The notes beneath the pieces are model-generated. The model worked only from the letters and a program-made list of their open reading frames with translations, searched no databases and was not told the DNA's origin. A DNA stretch of 64,000 nt from Porodaedalea pini (taxonomy: Eukaryota; Basidiomycota; Agaricomycetes; Hymenochaetales; Hymenochaetaceae), in NCBI GenBank assembly GCA_002794775.1, contig NBAY01000028.1, forward strand, positions 310,001 through 374,000, written 5' to 3'. The translations under genes and the position numbers were made by a program. Shown piece after piece: positions 1-11,440 of the stretch; the stretch's first letter is position 1; each line of letters starts with the position of its first letter.

Positions 1-1043
1 GGAGATGACAACGCCTTCAGCCTCACCCTGCTTACAGGTGGAACCTCTGTGCGCATACAATCAGCTACCGTTGTCAGTTCCATTAAACTGACGAATACTC
101 ACGAGAAGCACTGGTCACCGAGTTTCTTGCTCTGCGGGAGAGATTCACCAGTAAGTGCGGCCTGATCGATCGATACATTGATAGACTCCGTGAGACGGCA
201 ATCCGCGGGGACGACGTCACCAATCTTGAACGCAATCATATCACCGGGTACGAGGTCAGCAGACTCGATCTCGCGCCACTTGCCGTCTCGGCGAACGCGG
301 GCCTTGGGTGCAAGTGAGTCCATGAGCGCCTTGACGGCATTGCCGGCATTGCGCTCCTCGTAGAAGCCGATGGCGGAGTTGATGAAGAGAAGGAGAATGA
401 TACCGACGAAGTCCTGCCAGTCCGGCGGCATTCCCTCACCATTGGACAAAGCGATAGCAACAATAGCGGCGCCCTCCATGACCCAGGAGAGAGGGTTCCA
501 CATGAAGCTCAAGAACTGAATTGGTTTATAACAAGAACAGACGCGCCATGAGTTGATGATTCACAGGAAAGTAGAATGATAATGAAACAAAGGAGAAAGT
601 GACTGACCTGAAGAAAAGCATTCTGCTCTTCAGACTCGAGCTTGTTAGGGCCAAAGATCTCATAGCGGCGCTTGGCCTCCTCTTCGTTAAGGCCCTGGTC
701 ATCGCACTGAAGCAGCTTGAAGACGTCGTCGATGACGATGGTCTCGAGGTCAACCTTCTCCTTATCGTAGAGATCCTCTGCACGAAGTTCGATCTGGGAC
801 ATGTCGACCTTCGCGTCTGTAGCACAGGCGCATCATCGTCAGCATTCATATTGCCACAGCAAGAAAATTGTTGAAAAAGACGGAAGACTCACGGGTGGCC
901 TTCTCCTCCTCATGGCCGAAGTCCTTGTACTCGCGCTTCTTTTTCTCAGCGGGGACGTTGTCGGAGGAGGCCTCCTTGGAGGGGGTGGTGTTCTCTGCAG
1001 GGGCTGGCGGGCCCGCCTCTTTTTCTGCGACGGGGTCGGACAT
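1..1043 (-). CDS. PMA1: Plasma-membrane H+-ATPase (P3A-type), N-terminal part
   Basis: P-type proton pump that hydrolyses ATP to expel protons across the plasma membrane and energise nutrient uptake. Exons on the minus strand are 1043-893, 816-608, 515-103 and 46 onward past the window edge, all with GT-AG introns of 56-92 nt. The start is the ATG at 1043, which opens an acidic, Ala/Pro-rich N-terminal tail; an ATG 18 nt upstream is less likely. Exon 3 encodes the first membrane segments, the [20 protein letters not shown] region and the actuator-domain TGES motif (ALTGESLP). The last exon continues directly as the [15 protein letters not shown] segment typical of fungal Pma1. The catalytic DKTG aspartate and the rest lie outside the window. 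No break is visible. A decayed copy of the C-terminal half of this family sits at 61.6-62.7 kb. Confidence 0.95.
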
Positions 1044-1249
1044 TGTGTGGGACAGCGACAACGACGAGCAGACGGCGACTAGCGCTTGTCAAGAGGGGAG
1101 GAGAGAGGGGTGAGACGGGGTGGTAGCCCTTGCGGGAGGACGGGAGATGAGCTTTAGCTCGAGGGGCGGGACGACGAGCTCCTTGTGAAGAGAGAAGAGG
1201 TGGGGCGGTCGGAGAGTTGTCAACCGAACGAGAGTTGGAAAGGCTGCGG

Positions 1250-1257
1250 TATATAAA
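1250..1257 (-). promoter_or_regulatory. Candidate TATA element upstream of the H+-ATPase
   Basis: An A/T element (tatataaa on the plus strand, TATATA on the minus strand) lies about 207 nt upstream of the ATPase ATG. Between them is a pyrimidine-rich stretch on the coding strand (around 1090-1200), as is usual for highly expressed fungal genes. The match is symmetrical enough to read on either strand, so or­ientation and function are inferred. Confidence 0.3.
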
Positions 1258-4200
1258 CCCCCATCGCGCCAGCCCCGAACTCTCCCATCATCACGTAATC
1301 TATTCTTCACGATTAGCCGATCTCCATTTTCGTTTTTTACATTTTCCCAATTTTCTATTTTTGAATTTAGCTCTATTTTTGCCGGTGCGCTTAGCTAAGT
1401 CACCCGCTGTCACTCCGTTGAAAGCCCCGTTCTTACTCTCTAACGCCGACCAAAGCGAACCACGACCACAATATTTATTCCATCCTCGCCACATCTCCAC
1501 TCGTAAGAGTGCGAGGGGAGAAACGATAATTGCAAAGAAAAGAGACATAAAAATAGAGAAATGAGGGATATTCGTTATCAGCATCGGCAGAGTGGCATAG
1601 AGCTCGGCGGCGGCAACAGCCATTATCCCGAAGAGCCGAGCCCCGATGATCCCGTTCCCCACTGCCCAAATCACTGCGCTGTCAACGCCGACGCCAACGT
1701 CTACTGACAAGCAGACGGCATCCAGGCTGTGCCTGCGGAATCGGTCGTCTCCGACCCCGCTGAGCGTATCGTGCGCACTCTGCGTACACGACCGGTCGCG
1801 ATGCGGCGCGATGATGATCAGCTCGAAACGTGATCCTCGCCAGCGCGCGTGCGTGCGAGCGAGGCCCCCACTTTTTCACAAATTGGAAGTTGAAAGTCAC
1901 AAAACCGTTTTGAGAACTTTAACCTTAGAGCCAATCGTGTGCCACTGTGCGTGCCCTAGCCGCGTCACTTTTGCTTATGGATCTTTTGGATCTCTTTCCT
2001 CTTTTCCTCTGTATTCCTTTGCCACATCTTCACATCTTCAAAGTCACAATATATTAATTACACTACACGCTCAGCCAATCATACTCCTCCCGAATCCAGT
2101 TCGCACGTACGGCCCGAACATTCGGCAGGCGGAAAATAGCATTATAATATTCTCAAAGAAAATAGTTTTATGCACCGAAGGGACCTTGGATACCTTCCTA
2201 GCGTCGCCTCCGCAGCACCCAAGAACACTAGACCGAGCCTCATCAATGATAGAAACCCACACCCAAGAGCACAAGAGACGCTAAATTTGCCGTTGCGCAT
2301 ACAACGCAATGCTTGGCACGTCGCAGAAGCTTTGCCTTTCTTTCCATACGCCTTCATCTCTGCGATACTGCGCATGCGCTGAGGGAGCGCTAGAAGCAAA
2401 AGCACGAACATAGCCAATCATGTCAAGACTAGGACAAGACGACGATGGACCGGATAGCAGTAACCTCTCAACAGGTTGCAGCTCTTGGCGGAACGCGTAC
2501 AATGTGCGGCCGCGTCTCTCTCGAAATGCAAAGAGAGGTGAATAAAACTTCTAGATTCTACTCGTCAGAAAAAACCTGTAATTCACCACGTGCATATGAC
2601 AGGAAAGCATTTTCTGAAAGCGAAAATCCCGTGAATCAGCGCATTACAACAAACGAAGTGGATACCCATCTCATTCGAGAACCGGAACCAGGCTCTTCTC
2701 TTCATCGACATGTCTCCAGCTACTCTAATACCGTATCGCAGATCTGCGCTGTCGGGATAAACCATATGCCTCCAAATCCAGTCTCCAAGCTGTGCCGGAA
2801 CACGCACACATGTACATCTCCCTGAGACCGGGTCGGGACCGCATTCGAGTTCAACCCAAAACACACCCACAAACACGCCGACGCGTTCCGGGACCTCCAC
2901 CCCCTCCAGAGCTCTCCAGACTTCAAGGTTCAGGCCCTCCTCGCCACTTCACCGACACCTATATCCGTACAGATTCCAGACCCGGAACTCCAAACTCGAG
3001 ATCCTCACCGCTCCGAATTCGTTTTTAGTTATTTCCAAATGCCAAATGCCAAAATCGTCGGTCAGCTTCATGATCAGCTTACTCGTTGCGCGCAGATCAC
3101 ATCCATCAATCCCTCTGTTGATCCCTCCCTCTCTTCTTTCTCAGTCTCCCAAGTCAACAGGGTCTCACAGCCCCGGCCGCCCTCTCCCCATCGTCCAATC
3201 ACGCAGAGAGGCTGGTACCCATGCCCACCAACCGCTAACGAATAGCGCACACGACCTCCTACACCATCGAATCGCGTTCGCTCTTCACATCAATATCAAA
3301 GATCAGAGTATCAGAGAGATATGAAAAAACTACTAGACATCAGAGTCAGACATCCAGCATCAGTATCAAGAAGAACGGGAAGCGCTGATCATGATCATTG
3401 AACTGTCTGTCCTCTCATTTGTTCCTCGCTTGCTTGCTTGGTCGTCTATTTGTCCATCTCGTCTGTCCTGCGAGATAGTGGGTGGCTCTGACGCTGTTTC
3501 AGATGGAGCCTTGGAATGTGGATTGGATTTCGTCTGGAGCCGATACTGGAGCGAACGTCCCGCCAGATCCACAAGCCTACACCGCCATGTCCGTTAGAAT
3601 AGCACTTACACAGGGGTCCAAAAGGCCGAGACCCACCTATCCATGCGAACGCTGCAATCGAGACTACATAGGACCGGGACTTTAAGTCGGATCCGGACGC
3701 CTCCGAGTCGCGACGTCGTAACGCGCAGCCTGCGTCCTGACTGAGAGAGAAAAACGAACTTCATGCATATGGCACGGCTTCTCAGGCAAGCTTCGAGACG
3801 TCGAGTCTGGGGGATACGAAGACGATCAGCGATGGGTTTTTTCATTCAGCGTACGGCGCTTTTTCCAGTCGAGAACCAGTGTTCCGTCTGTTCCTTAACG
3901 CTGTGCGTTGCCCTGCCCTAGATCATCAGCCTCTCGAATCTGCCACGAGCGGCTCTTACTTACCTTCTACTCTTCCCTCCTTATCTTTCGTGCCTTCATG
4001 CTGAGCCCAGTCTAGATGCCCACCCATCCAAGTTTACTATCCTGATCAGTCTCTGGACCCACATCAGCCAGTGGTCCAGCCTTCATCGTCGAACTCGGAC
4101 ATACCGGTTTCCCATCATCCCACACGTCCCTTCATATCATCTCTCAAGTTCGCGTTCGCGAAGTGCGAAACCTCGTGCGCGCGCGAGTGATAAACTGATA

Positions 4201-6267
4201 GCCTTTCCAACTCAACCGCTTCTCCTCCGAACTCCGAACTCTGAACTCCGAACCCCGAATCGGTTCCTTTGCTTCCGTGCGGATAGACGTGGGAGAACGA
4301 ACCGCGCTGGGAATCTGACGACGACGCCCGATTCCCCGTGTGCTCAGCAACCGTCAACCGACCAACAGGCGTTGCAGCGTCCTCCAGGCAATAATAGACA
4401 GAGAAATTTAAAATGACGACGAGCCCGGCGTCTCCGGGTGCGTACTTATGGCCAGTGGTCCGCTTTCGCTTTTTCGCTTCCCGCCTCTTCCCTCGTTCGC
4501 ATTCGCACTCGCACTCACACAGCGAGGGCCCGGAAACCCAGAAACCTGAAGCCTGAAGTCTGGAAACATGAGGCTCAAACGCATGAGGCTCCAAACGCTT
4601 AACCCTCCGCAAACTTTGCAGGAACTTCAAATTCGACATAATTCGTTTCTCACTCGGTGTCGAAGGTGGACACGTGCACCTGCATCTCATGCCCAGCTGT
4701 ATATACCTATACTTCATGCCCGTCGGTCCGACTCTTTTCCTCACTCGCATAACGCCAAGACCGGAGACGTGTATGAATCGAGGCGGTGGGCCGGTGGTTC
4801 TCTAGATCTACGCTTCTTGTTGGAATTCGGCGTAAGGATGCAAAGCAAGGCATAGACAGATCTATCTAGACCTGTGGACACCTACTACCTTACCCATTCC
4901 TCGTAGTTCTTCCAGACATTACTTCCGCCCTCTCCGCTCCCCAAGGCCCTCCAACTCGCGTTCGGCTCGAACATGTATTTCGGTTCTTCTTCGACCGCAT
5001 TTCCAGTCTTCGATACCATTCTTCAAAATGCCGAAGCTCACGCAATGTTCACATGCAGGCCACAACTCGCCGCAGTCTCACATATTTACATATTTCAATC
5101 CATTAGAACGCCATACCCAAACTGGGCACTCATAACGGAGAAGGGCAACTCATATTCAGGCCTAGATGTCACCGGTCTTCACATTCAAGACCTTTGGTCA
5201 AGTGACTTGTCCTGCCGACTTCATGAATCTGTGAGGTGAGTGGACTTGCACTAGCATTCCCGCCCTGGCCAGGCGCTCTCTTACAGCGACTGTATTTGTT
5301 ACAGTATGCAAGGCGTCCCGTCAATATAAGGACATTTCTTCCATGGCTAAAAAAATAGCGACACGCCGCTCAAAAGCCCAAGTCCAAAGATACAACAGTG
5401 CTTCCGCCGCCCAGAATTTCCAGATAACCAGAATGGGAAGCAAATTTGACGGTTTATTGAGCAAGAATTGCGGGTCTGGTCCTGCGAGAAAAGAAGCCAA
5501 GGATGCACAAGACAAAACACGAGATCAACTAACAAACGAAGTGTGCGGAGGTGGAGCGGGGTTATACCGTGTATCGTGTACCCTGTGTACTGCGTACTCG
5601 TGCTAGTCTGTCAACAGCACAGACCATCCACGCTAGCGCCGAATTCGAATAGCCAGCGAAAAGAGCTCGGTGTGATGAGCAATTGACCTGGGGTAGCTGC
5701 GGGGATTGGCAATGCTAGCGTGTACGCAGGCAGATTTTGGAGAGCTCAGTGCTCTCCGACCCTTTCCGTTCGCATCAGATTCTGCGCACTGCGCATGCGC
5801 ATGCTGCGTTTTTGCCTCGGACTCCCAAATGGCCGTCAAATCTTCAAGTGCTGTTTCTGTCCGTGCTTGTCCATACTTCAGCCCGTGATCGGAGAAGGAG
5901 TGTGATATGCTTCCGTTGAGATCCGGGGACACCAGAACGTGTCCATAGTCCGTTGAATTAGGAAGACGGAGGATTCGGGAAGCCTGAGAGCCAGACGAAG
6001 GACGTCATACTCTTCAAGTTGTTCTTACACCTGGAATCCTGCAAGGAGAAAACAGGGTTATCGTGTGCGGTAAAGTAAAATTAAATTAAATCTGTCTTTG
6101 ATCCAGATGCACCTCGTTCGTCTGCGTCTACTGGCACTTGAGGAGAACTGACTCCGCCGATTCAAAGCCGATCTAAATTCAGACCAGCCGGGATTGCCGC
6201 TTCAAAAATCTTACGCCGAACGTCCGAAGCCGGCGGCATCGTCCGCTCACGTGGATGCCGCCGCGGC
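1258..6267. other. Gene-poor intergenic region
   Basis: About 5 kb with no open frame that looks like a protein. The longest frames (for example 1646-2284 on plus and 4115-4750 on minus) have low-complexity Arg/Ser/Pro-rich translations, no domain, and no supported splice extensions. Short heptamer and hexamer tandem repeats occur around 4.2-4.5 kb. The stretch may hold long regulatory DNA for the H+-ATPase, or decayed sequence. Confidence 0.5.
4225..4259. repeat. Short heptamer tandem repeat (CTCCGAA)x5
   Basis: Five consecutive 7-nt units read ctccgaa, ctccgaa, ctctgaa, ctccgaa, ccccgaa. This is a small imperfect microsatellite in intergenic DNA. Confidence 0.8.
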
Positions 6268-6513
6268 AGGCAAGCCCGCAGCACTGAGGGCGTCCCCGGG
6301 ACGGGGAACAGACTCCATTGGAGCTCGCTTGGAGTTCGGCTGGAGTCAGGGTTGATATTAGGTAATTGATGCGGCAGGCATGCCGACAAGATATGTAATC
6401 ATAGTCTCATTTAGTAAACGTCGATCTTGTACATAACCTTTTCATCAGTCACAGTCACATACACAGGACGTTACTGTGACTGACGGGCTTCTAGCGCCGC
6501 TAGAAGCCCGTCA
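6268..6513 (+). repeat. Left terminal inverted repeat with palindromic inner end
   Basis: Pairs with 14673-14900 on the opposite strand. The inner end, 6481-6513, is a palindrome: tgacgggcttctagcg followed by its complement. A second small inverted repeat (tcacagt...actgtga) lies just before it. Confidence 0.65.
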
Positions 6514-6892
6514 CTAGCATGAGGCTACTGTATGTAAGTGCATACCTTCTCTGCTTCAAGGTCCTCTACAAAGTCACAGGCCCTTGACAACACTGTCACC
6601 AAGGCTGTCAAGGCTGGCCTCCATTTTACTGTGGCCATGGGCAATGACAACCATGATGTGTGTGACTAGTTGCCCACTTCTACCTCCCTTGCTGTCACTA
6701 TTGGTGCATCAATCATCACTGACAAACATGCTTACTTCTCCAACCATATCTTGGGAACAATAGCACGTATACTCTCCATCTCTTCGCAGCTGATGAGCCT
6801 TGCATCACACCCCTCCAATGAGGTCTCATACATCTCAATCGACCTCACTGTTGCTGCATCATCGCCAACATCTCACCCTGCTCACAGCTTAG

Positions 6893-7305
6893 TGTTAGAA
6901 CCTGAACTTTCACCTTTTCCTTTATTTTCCCTTTTACCATTTCCTTTATTATATCCGTCCTTTTCATTATATTTACCCATCTTACACAATCATTCCCACA
7001 CTGCCTTCATTCGTTCCATTCCCACTCGTTATGTAATGTTAGGTAATATAGTCTCACGGTCGTCGCTATATAAGGTCTCAGGAATCGCATGAACTCCTTG
7101 TTCTGCTTTTCCTCTTACCTCCGCGACGACCTAGGTGAGACTCGTCCCCCTTGTATTAGTTTAGACTTGTATTAATCCTCTTACCTCCGCGACGACCTAG
7201 CCTGAGTAAGCGTGTCCCGAGTCTACGCTCGAGTATAGCATGTCCCAGAGAACAGTCAGCCGAGGCCTGCCCGGTCCGAGTCGTCTCCCGGACTCCCGCC
7301 TAACA
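6893..7305 (+). mobile_element. Solo LTR of a Ty3/Gypsy element
   Basis: A 413-bp TG...CA unit homologous along its length to the 426-bp LTRs at 8174 and 14076, including the TATA segment and the duplicated cctcttacctccgcgacgac block. It is flanked by a perfect 5-bp target duplication, CTTAG, at 6888-6892 and 7306-7310. It differs from the other LTRs at several positions (for example tgttagaacctg against tgtcaggactcg), so it is an older insertion reduced by LTR-LTR recombination. Confidence 0.93.
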
Positions 7306-7310
7306 CTTAG

Positions 7311-8168
7311 AGGGCCATCTGTCCTCATTGTCAACCTCATATCTCTGTCATCTGGCCATTGTTTCTCTCACTCTCTGCATGCGATGAGAGCCCTTGTTCA
7401 CTGCTTTCCATCAATAACTTGCTCGATTCTATCCACTCTGTTCTGAGGATGATGCGGCCTCATGTCCACCACTGTCCCTGTAGGATATGAGGCCTGAACT
7501 GTATACAGCCCATATCTCACCCGATGGGACACACATTATCTCACAGATTTCTGCATTGTGGAGAGCTTGTGGACATTGGTCTTTCAATGCCTGGAGCATT
7601 GATTTTGGATTTGAACTTGTGACTCGGCAGCTTCATCAGTTTTGACCCCTATACTCAGTAGGGCCCCTGCCAGTTCACACCATATCTTCGTTCACCACCC
7701 GATTTACACGGGAGTTTCACTCTTGGAAAGCCCTGATCGACAGCTTTCCGACAGTGTCTCAACCGTTGCGAGCGGCTTAGTACTCATGATGCTATTGCTG
7801 CCACCAATGCAACCTCTCATCCATAGTCTCACTCCTTGTCTATCCTCGTGTATTTCGCGTCGATCTCGGCGAATACTTGACGGATTCCAGTGCGGTTTTC
7901 TGCAGTATTCAGCCCTATATCATAGCTTTCCAACAAGCCCTTACGTGCATGGATGCATTCCGTATTCATCGTTCCACACACCAATTTGTCTGCACACCAC
8001 TAACATCCTCTAGCATAGAAGGCATGCACATCATATACATGTCCCAACCTATTCTCCTCATGGCCCAGCATTCTCTGCCATCCTGCCATCATCCTCACCA
8101 TCTCTAGTGATGCTTTTGTGCATTTGCACCATCACATCTGTCTTCATCACTAACACTCATTGTACCAT
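7311..8168. other. Interior of the host DNA element, no intact gene
   Basis: Sequence between the solo LTR and the full retrotransposon. Short open frames exist (7642-8013, 7877-8107), but their translations are not recognisable and are not supported by splice structure. It probably belongs to the degraded inverted-repeat element. Confidence 0.4.
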
Positions 8169-8173
8169 CTGTG

Positions 8174-8599
8174 TGTCAGGACTCGAACTTTCACCCTTTC
8201 TTTATTTTTCCCTTTTACCATTTCCTTTTATTTTAATCGCTCCTTTTCATTATATTTAATCATCTGACCAATCATTTCCCACACTTCATTCACGCGACCT
8301 TCATTCGTTCCATTCTGACCCTTTATGTAATATTAGATAATATAGTCTCACGGTCGTCGCTATATAAGGTCTCAGGAATCGCTTGAACTCCTTGTTCTGC
8401 TTTTCCTCTTACCTCCGCGACGACCTAGGTGAGACTCGTCCCCCCTGTATTAGTTTAGACTTGTATTAATCCTCTTACCTCCGCGACGACCTAGCCTGAG
8501 TAAGCGTGTCCCGAGTCTACGCTCGAGTATAGCACGTCCCAGACGACAGTCAGCCGAGGCCTGCCCAGTCCGAGTCGTCTCCCGGACTCCCGCCTAACA
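8174..8599 (+). repeat. 5' LTR
   Basis: A TGTCAGG...CTAACA unit, 426 bp. It holds a TATA box at 8361, the presumed RNA start at about 8394, and two copies of a 25-nt block (8404-8428 and 8470-8494). Confidence 0.96.
8361..8366 (+). promoter_or_regulatory. LTR TATA box
   Basis: tatata, followed 33 nt downstream by gttctgctttt (8394-8404). That 11-mer is complementary to the primer-binding site and so marks the likely RNA 5' end. Confidence 0.7.
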
Positions 8600-8600
8600 T

Positions 8601-8611
8601 AAAAGCAGAAC
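8601..8611 (+). other. Self-primer binding site
   Basis: aaaagcagaac begins one base after the 5' LTR. It is the exact reverse complement of 8394-8404 (gttctgctttt) inside the LTR, about 33 nt downstream of the TATA box. There is no TGG start as expected for a tRNA 3'-end primer. This matches the self-priming arrangement known for Tf1/sushi-type chromoviruses, in which the folded-back 5' end of the RNA primes reverse transcription. Confidence 0.75.
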
Positions 8612-9370
8612 CACACCCAGGCTCATCCCCAGCGTACGTCGTCGCTGTCGACTCGCCTTCACTCGGTCTAGAGGAGCATTCCCCTCGACGGACTTGACGT
8701 GTAAAACCCCTGAACGACAACCCTCAACCCCGCCCGGGCGTTTTCGAACGTTCGTGTATTAAGTAATCCGACTTTCCCCGACTATTACCGCATTTGGGCA
8801 CCTACTTGACCTTGGAGGACCGGACGCCCCAATCGGGAAACTCCCTCCCACCCTGGCTCTCCGGATTAGCCTCTGGTGGAGTACGCACCTGACGTGGACG
8901 TGGGTAACTAGACGAGTCCAAACTTCGACGACGATCTCGTTTGTAATCTCACTCGGATCCTACCGCCTCGTCATCAACTTCGCTGACGAACCCGCTCAAC
9001 GTTGGCGTAACCCCGGATCGAACGCGCAACCGATCCCTGTCCCTCCGCCAACGTCAAGATAGATCTCACCGACGAACAGCAACGGGCCCTTCCTGCTTCA
9101 GCCCGTTGGGATCCAGACCGACCAGGCTACGTCGCGACCAATAATAGCGGCGTCACTCACGACATCTGGTGGAGTGAAATCCGGCGCAGCTGGTATTCAT
9201 CAGACGAACGAGGAAGGAGAGCAAGGTGGCCCCCAGCCGCTCCGTCGTCACCCGCACCGTCAACATCTACGGTCAACCTACCACCGACCCCAGGTCCTTA
9301 CCGCGAGACCAACAGAGACCCTTCACCGCCGACTCCCCCAGAACCTTCGACACCCGCGCCTGAACCCGCG

Positions 9371-10450
9371 ATGTCAACAGAAGGTTTCAGCCAACAGCAA
9401 ATGGCGCAGATCGCGGCCATCGTTGCGAATGCCTTCGCCCATCAGGCGAACAACGCCCCAGCACCGGTCGCAGCCGCTAACCCCCCGACCCCCAACATAG
9501 ATGTCGCCCGGCCACGTGAATTCACTGGCGGCGACGATTACCTCGACTTCAGACGAGAAGTCCTCCTTTTCGTGTCCGCGAACCCAAACCGATACCCTAC
9601 GTCGGAAAGCAAGATTTACGTAGCTCTCTCCTACCTGAAGGGTGGTAATGCGGCAACGTGGGCGCAGAACTACGTCGAGGAATCGACAACGTCGGGAATT
9701 GTCACCTTCACGGACAGCTGGGATAGATTCCAGGAACGACTCGACGCCTCGTTCGACGACCCGAACCGAAAGGAAGCGGCGCTAAAGGATTTCCGAGAGA
9801 AGGTTCAGAAGGACCTCACCGCGGATAAGTTCTTCCAACAACTCGACGTCATCATCAAGCGGGCGGAACTGAAGGACGACAGCGTCATCTGCGATCGTCT
9901 CAAGCGAGCAATGAACATCGAGGTAGTCCGCGGCGTGCTGAGGTCGACGCCCGTGCCAACAACGTATGAGGCATGGAAGAACAAGGCTATCGAGATCGAT
10001 CGTGGCGAACAGCAGATCCGAGCGATCCAACGAGGCCGTCCGTTCATACCTCAACCTCGTCAACAACAACAGGCACCCCCCGCTCGGCGCCAAGTTGCAG
10101 CCCCGCACGTCGACAAACGCGACGCGACCGGCGTCACGTTCGGAGGCGCTGGTCAACCAATGGACGTCTCAATGAACGAGGCGCAACGACGACGCGCGTG
10201 CTGGATCTGCGGCGGGCTGGGCCATTTCAAGGACAAGTGCCCGCAGGGGAAGCCAATCATCCAGCGCATGCTGGAGCTAATGGCCCCAGGCGAACGTCGC
10301 ATCCTCGCGGACGAGCTCGGCGCGATGAAGGAATCGGCCTTCGAGGAAGTCGTAGACACTCGGAGGTCGACGGTGGAGGACTATGTGGAAGAAGAAGAGA
10401 ATGACGAAGAGGTCGTCGACTCGCAGGGTTTTGCGAGTGGTCAGGCGTAG
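9371..10450 (+). CDS. gag: Gag (capsid/nucleocapsid) of the chromovirus
   Basis: A 359-residue Gag. It has a Gln/Ala/Pro-rich N-terminus and a central retrotransposon gag domain (about residues 50-210, with an [20 protein letters not shown] segment). A CCHC zinc knuckle, [14 protein letters not shown], lies near residues 277-290 and an acidic tail follows. It should form the virus-like particle and bind the RNA. The ATG at 9371 is the first in this frame, but the frame is open upstream to 9011 with a protein-like composition and no ATG. The N-terminus may therefore be shortened in this copy. The last codons contain the -1 frameshift heptamer, and the stop is at 10448-10450. Confidence 0.93.
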   Translation: MSTEGFSQQQMAQIAAIVANAFAHQANNAPAPVAAANPPTPNIDVARPREFTGGDDYLDFRREVLLFVSANPNRYPTSESKIYVALSYLKGGNAATWAQNYVEESTTSGIVTFTDSWDRFQERLDASFDDPNRKEAALKDFREKVQKDLTADKFFQQLDVIIKRAELKDDSVICDRLKRAMNIEVVRGVLRSTPVPTTYEAWKNKAIEIDRGEQQIRAIQRGRPFIPQPRQQQQAPPARRQVAAPHVDKRDATGVTFGGAGQPMDVSMNEAQRRRACWICGGLGHFKDKCPQGKPIIQRMLELMAPGERRILADELGAMKESAFEEVVDTRRSTVEDYVEEEENDEEVVDSQGFASGQA

Positions 10451-10468
10451 CCATCGGGACGACTGACC
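10426..10468 (+). promoter_or_regulatory. -1 ribosomal frameshift signal between gag and pol
   Basis: In the Gag frame the sequence reads cag ggt ttt, giving the heptamer G GGT TTT (10426-10432). A 6-nt spacer follows, then a stem GGTCAG (10439-10444) pairing exactly with CTGACC (10463-10468). The stem can extend by CGT/ACG across one G-A mismatch. Slipping back one base enters the pol frame, which is open from 10432 to the RT break near 11435. All elements of a canonical -1 site are present. Confidence 0.75.
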
Positions 10469-11440
10469 GAGAGGAACAAGGGACTTTAAATCCGGACTCA
10501 CTAAAATATAACCAACCGTCTGTACGATACGTAAATACAAACGACGTCGATGGTTTTCCCGAGTACGAAGTCCCCACCGGTGTGAAAGAAAGTAAGGAGT
10601 ACGAGCAGCTGTTCATGAGAGGAACTGGCGGACGCCAGCTGGACCTTCTCCTGAACGTCGGACACAGCGTGGAAGGTGAAGTGAGGGAGGTGGACGCACA
10701 CGCCCTTGTGGATTCGGGATGCACGGGATCCTGCATCGACATCAGGTTCGTCGAGAGGTACGGGTTGGAAACGAAACGCTACATTCGACCCCTTGCGGTA
10801 CTCAATGCCGACGGCACGCACAACGAGGCTGGGTTGATCGAGGAATACGTCGACGTTGAACTTACGATCGGTCACCACAAGGAACAAATCGTCCTGGCAG
10901 TAACCTCGCTAGCATCGTCCAACATCTTCCTTGGATACGACTGGCTTCGACGGCACAACCCAGAGGTCGACTGGAAAACGGGGACGCTCGACTTCACTCG
11001 CTGCCCGAGCGAATGTGTGGTGGAGAAGGCTGTAGAGGACGGCATGCGGAAGGTGTTAGAGGTGGCGGAAGAGACGGGGAGGATGAGAGAGGTGCGAATG
11101 GACAAGGCGTCCTGGCCCGCATACCTCAACGATTACGCCGACGTCTTCTCGGAGAAGGGATTCGAGAAACTGCCGGAACACCGACCCTGGGACCATGTCA
11201 TCGACTTGAAGCCTGACTTCAAACCAAGCGACTGTAAGATCTATCCGCTCACGCCAACTGAGCAACAGTCACTCAAGGACTTCCTCGACGAAAATCTGAA
11301 GTCGGGTCGCATTCGACGGTCGATATCGCCAATGGCGTCGCCCTTCTTCTTCATCAAGAAGGCCGACAAGTCGCTACGCCCGATCCAGGACTACCGTAAA
11401 CTCAATGACGGCACGATCAAGAATAAGTATCCCCTCCCCT
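10432..11440 (+). pseudogene. pol: Pol, upstream part: protease and start of reverse transcriptase
   Basis: Read after the -1 shift. The aspartic protease active site is at [10 protein letters not shown], followed by the linker and the RT N-terminus ([20 protein letters not shown] and the IQDYRKLN motif). At 11431-11441, a C/T-rich run, the frame is lost by one missing base relative to the conserved RT pattern. The continuation is in the frame of the next entry; the original frame runs on to a stop at 11656-11658 with nonsense. The break could be real inactivation or a base-call error in the homopolymer. Confidence 0.88.

Noticed and set aside
1646..2284. A 212-codon plus-strand open frame.
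   Set aside because: Low-complexity Ser/Pro/His-rich translation with no start context or domain, in gene-poor DNA.
4115..4750. A 211-codon minus-strand open frame.
   Set aside because: It crosses the heptamer repeat and other simple repeats (Glu/Cys/Lys-rich translation). Composition explains the absence of stops.
9011..9370. Open, protein-like sequence in frame upstream of the Gag ATG.
   Set aside because: It contains no ATG, and the neighbouring frame also looks partly coding. Not called as Gag sequence, only noted in the Gag entry as a possible decayed N-terminus.
9174..9500. An alternative plus-strand frame overlapping the start of Gag.
   Set aside because: A His/Arg/Pro-rich shadow of the Gag frame.
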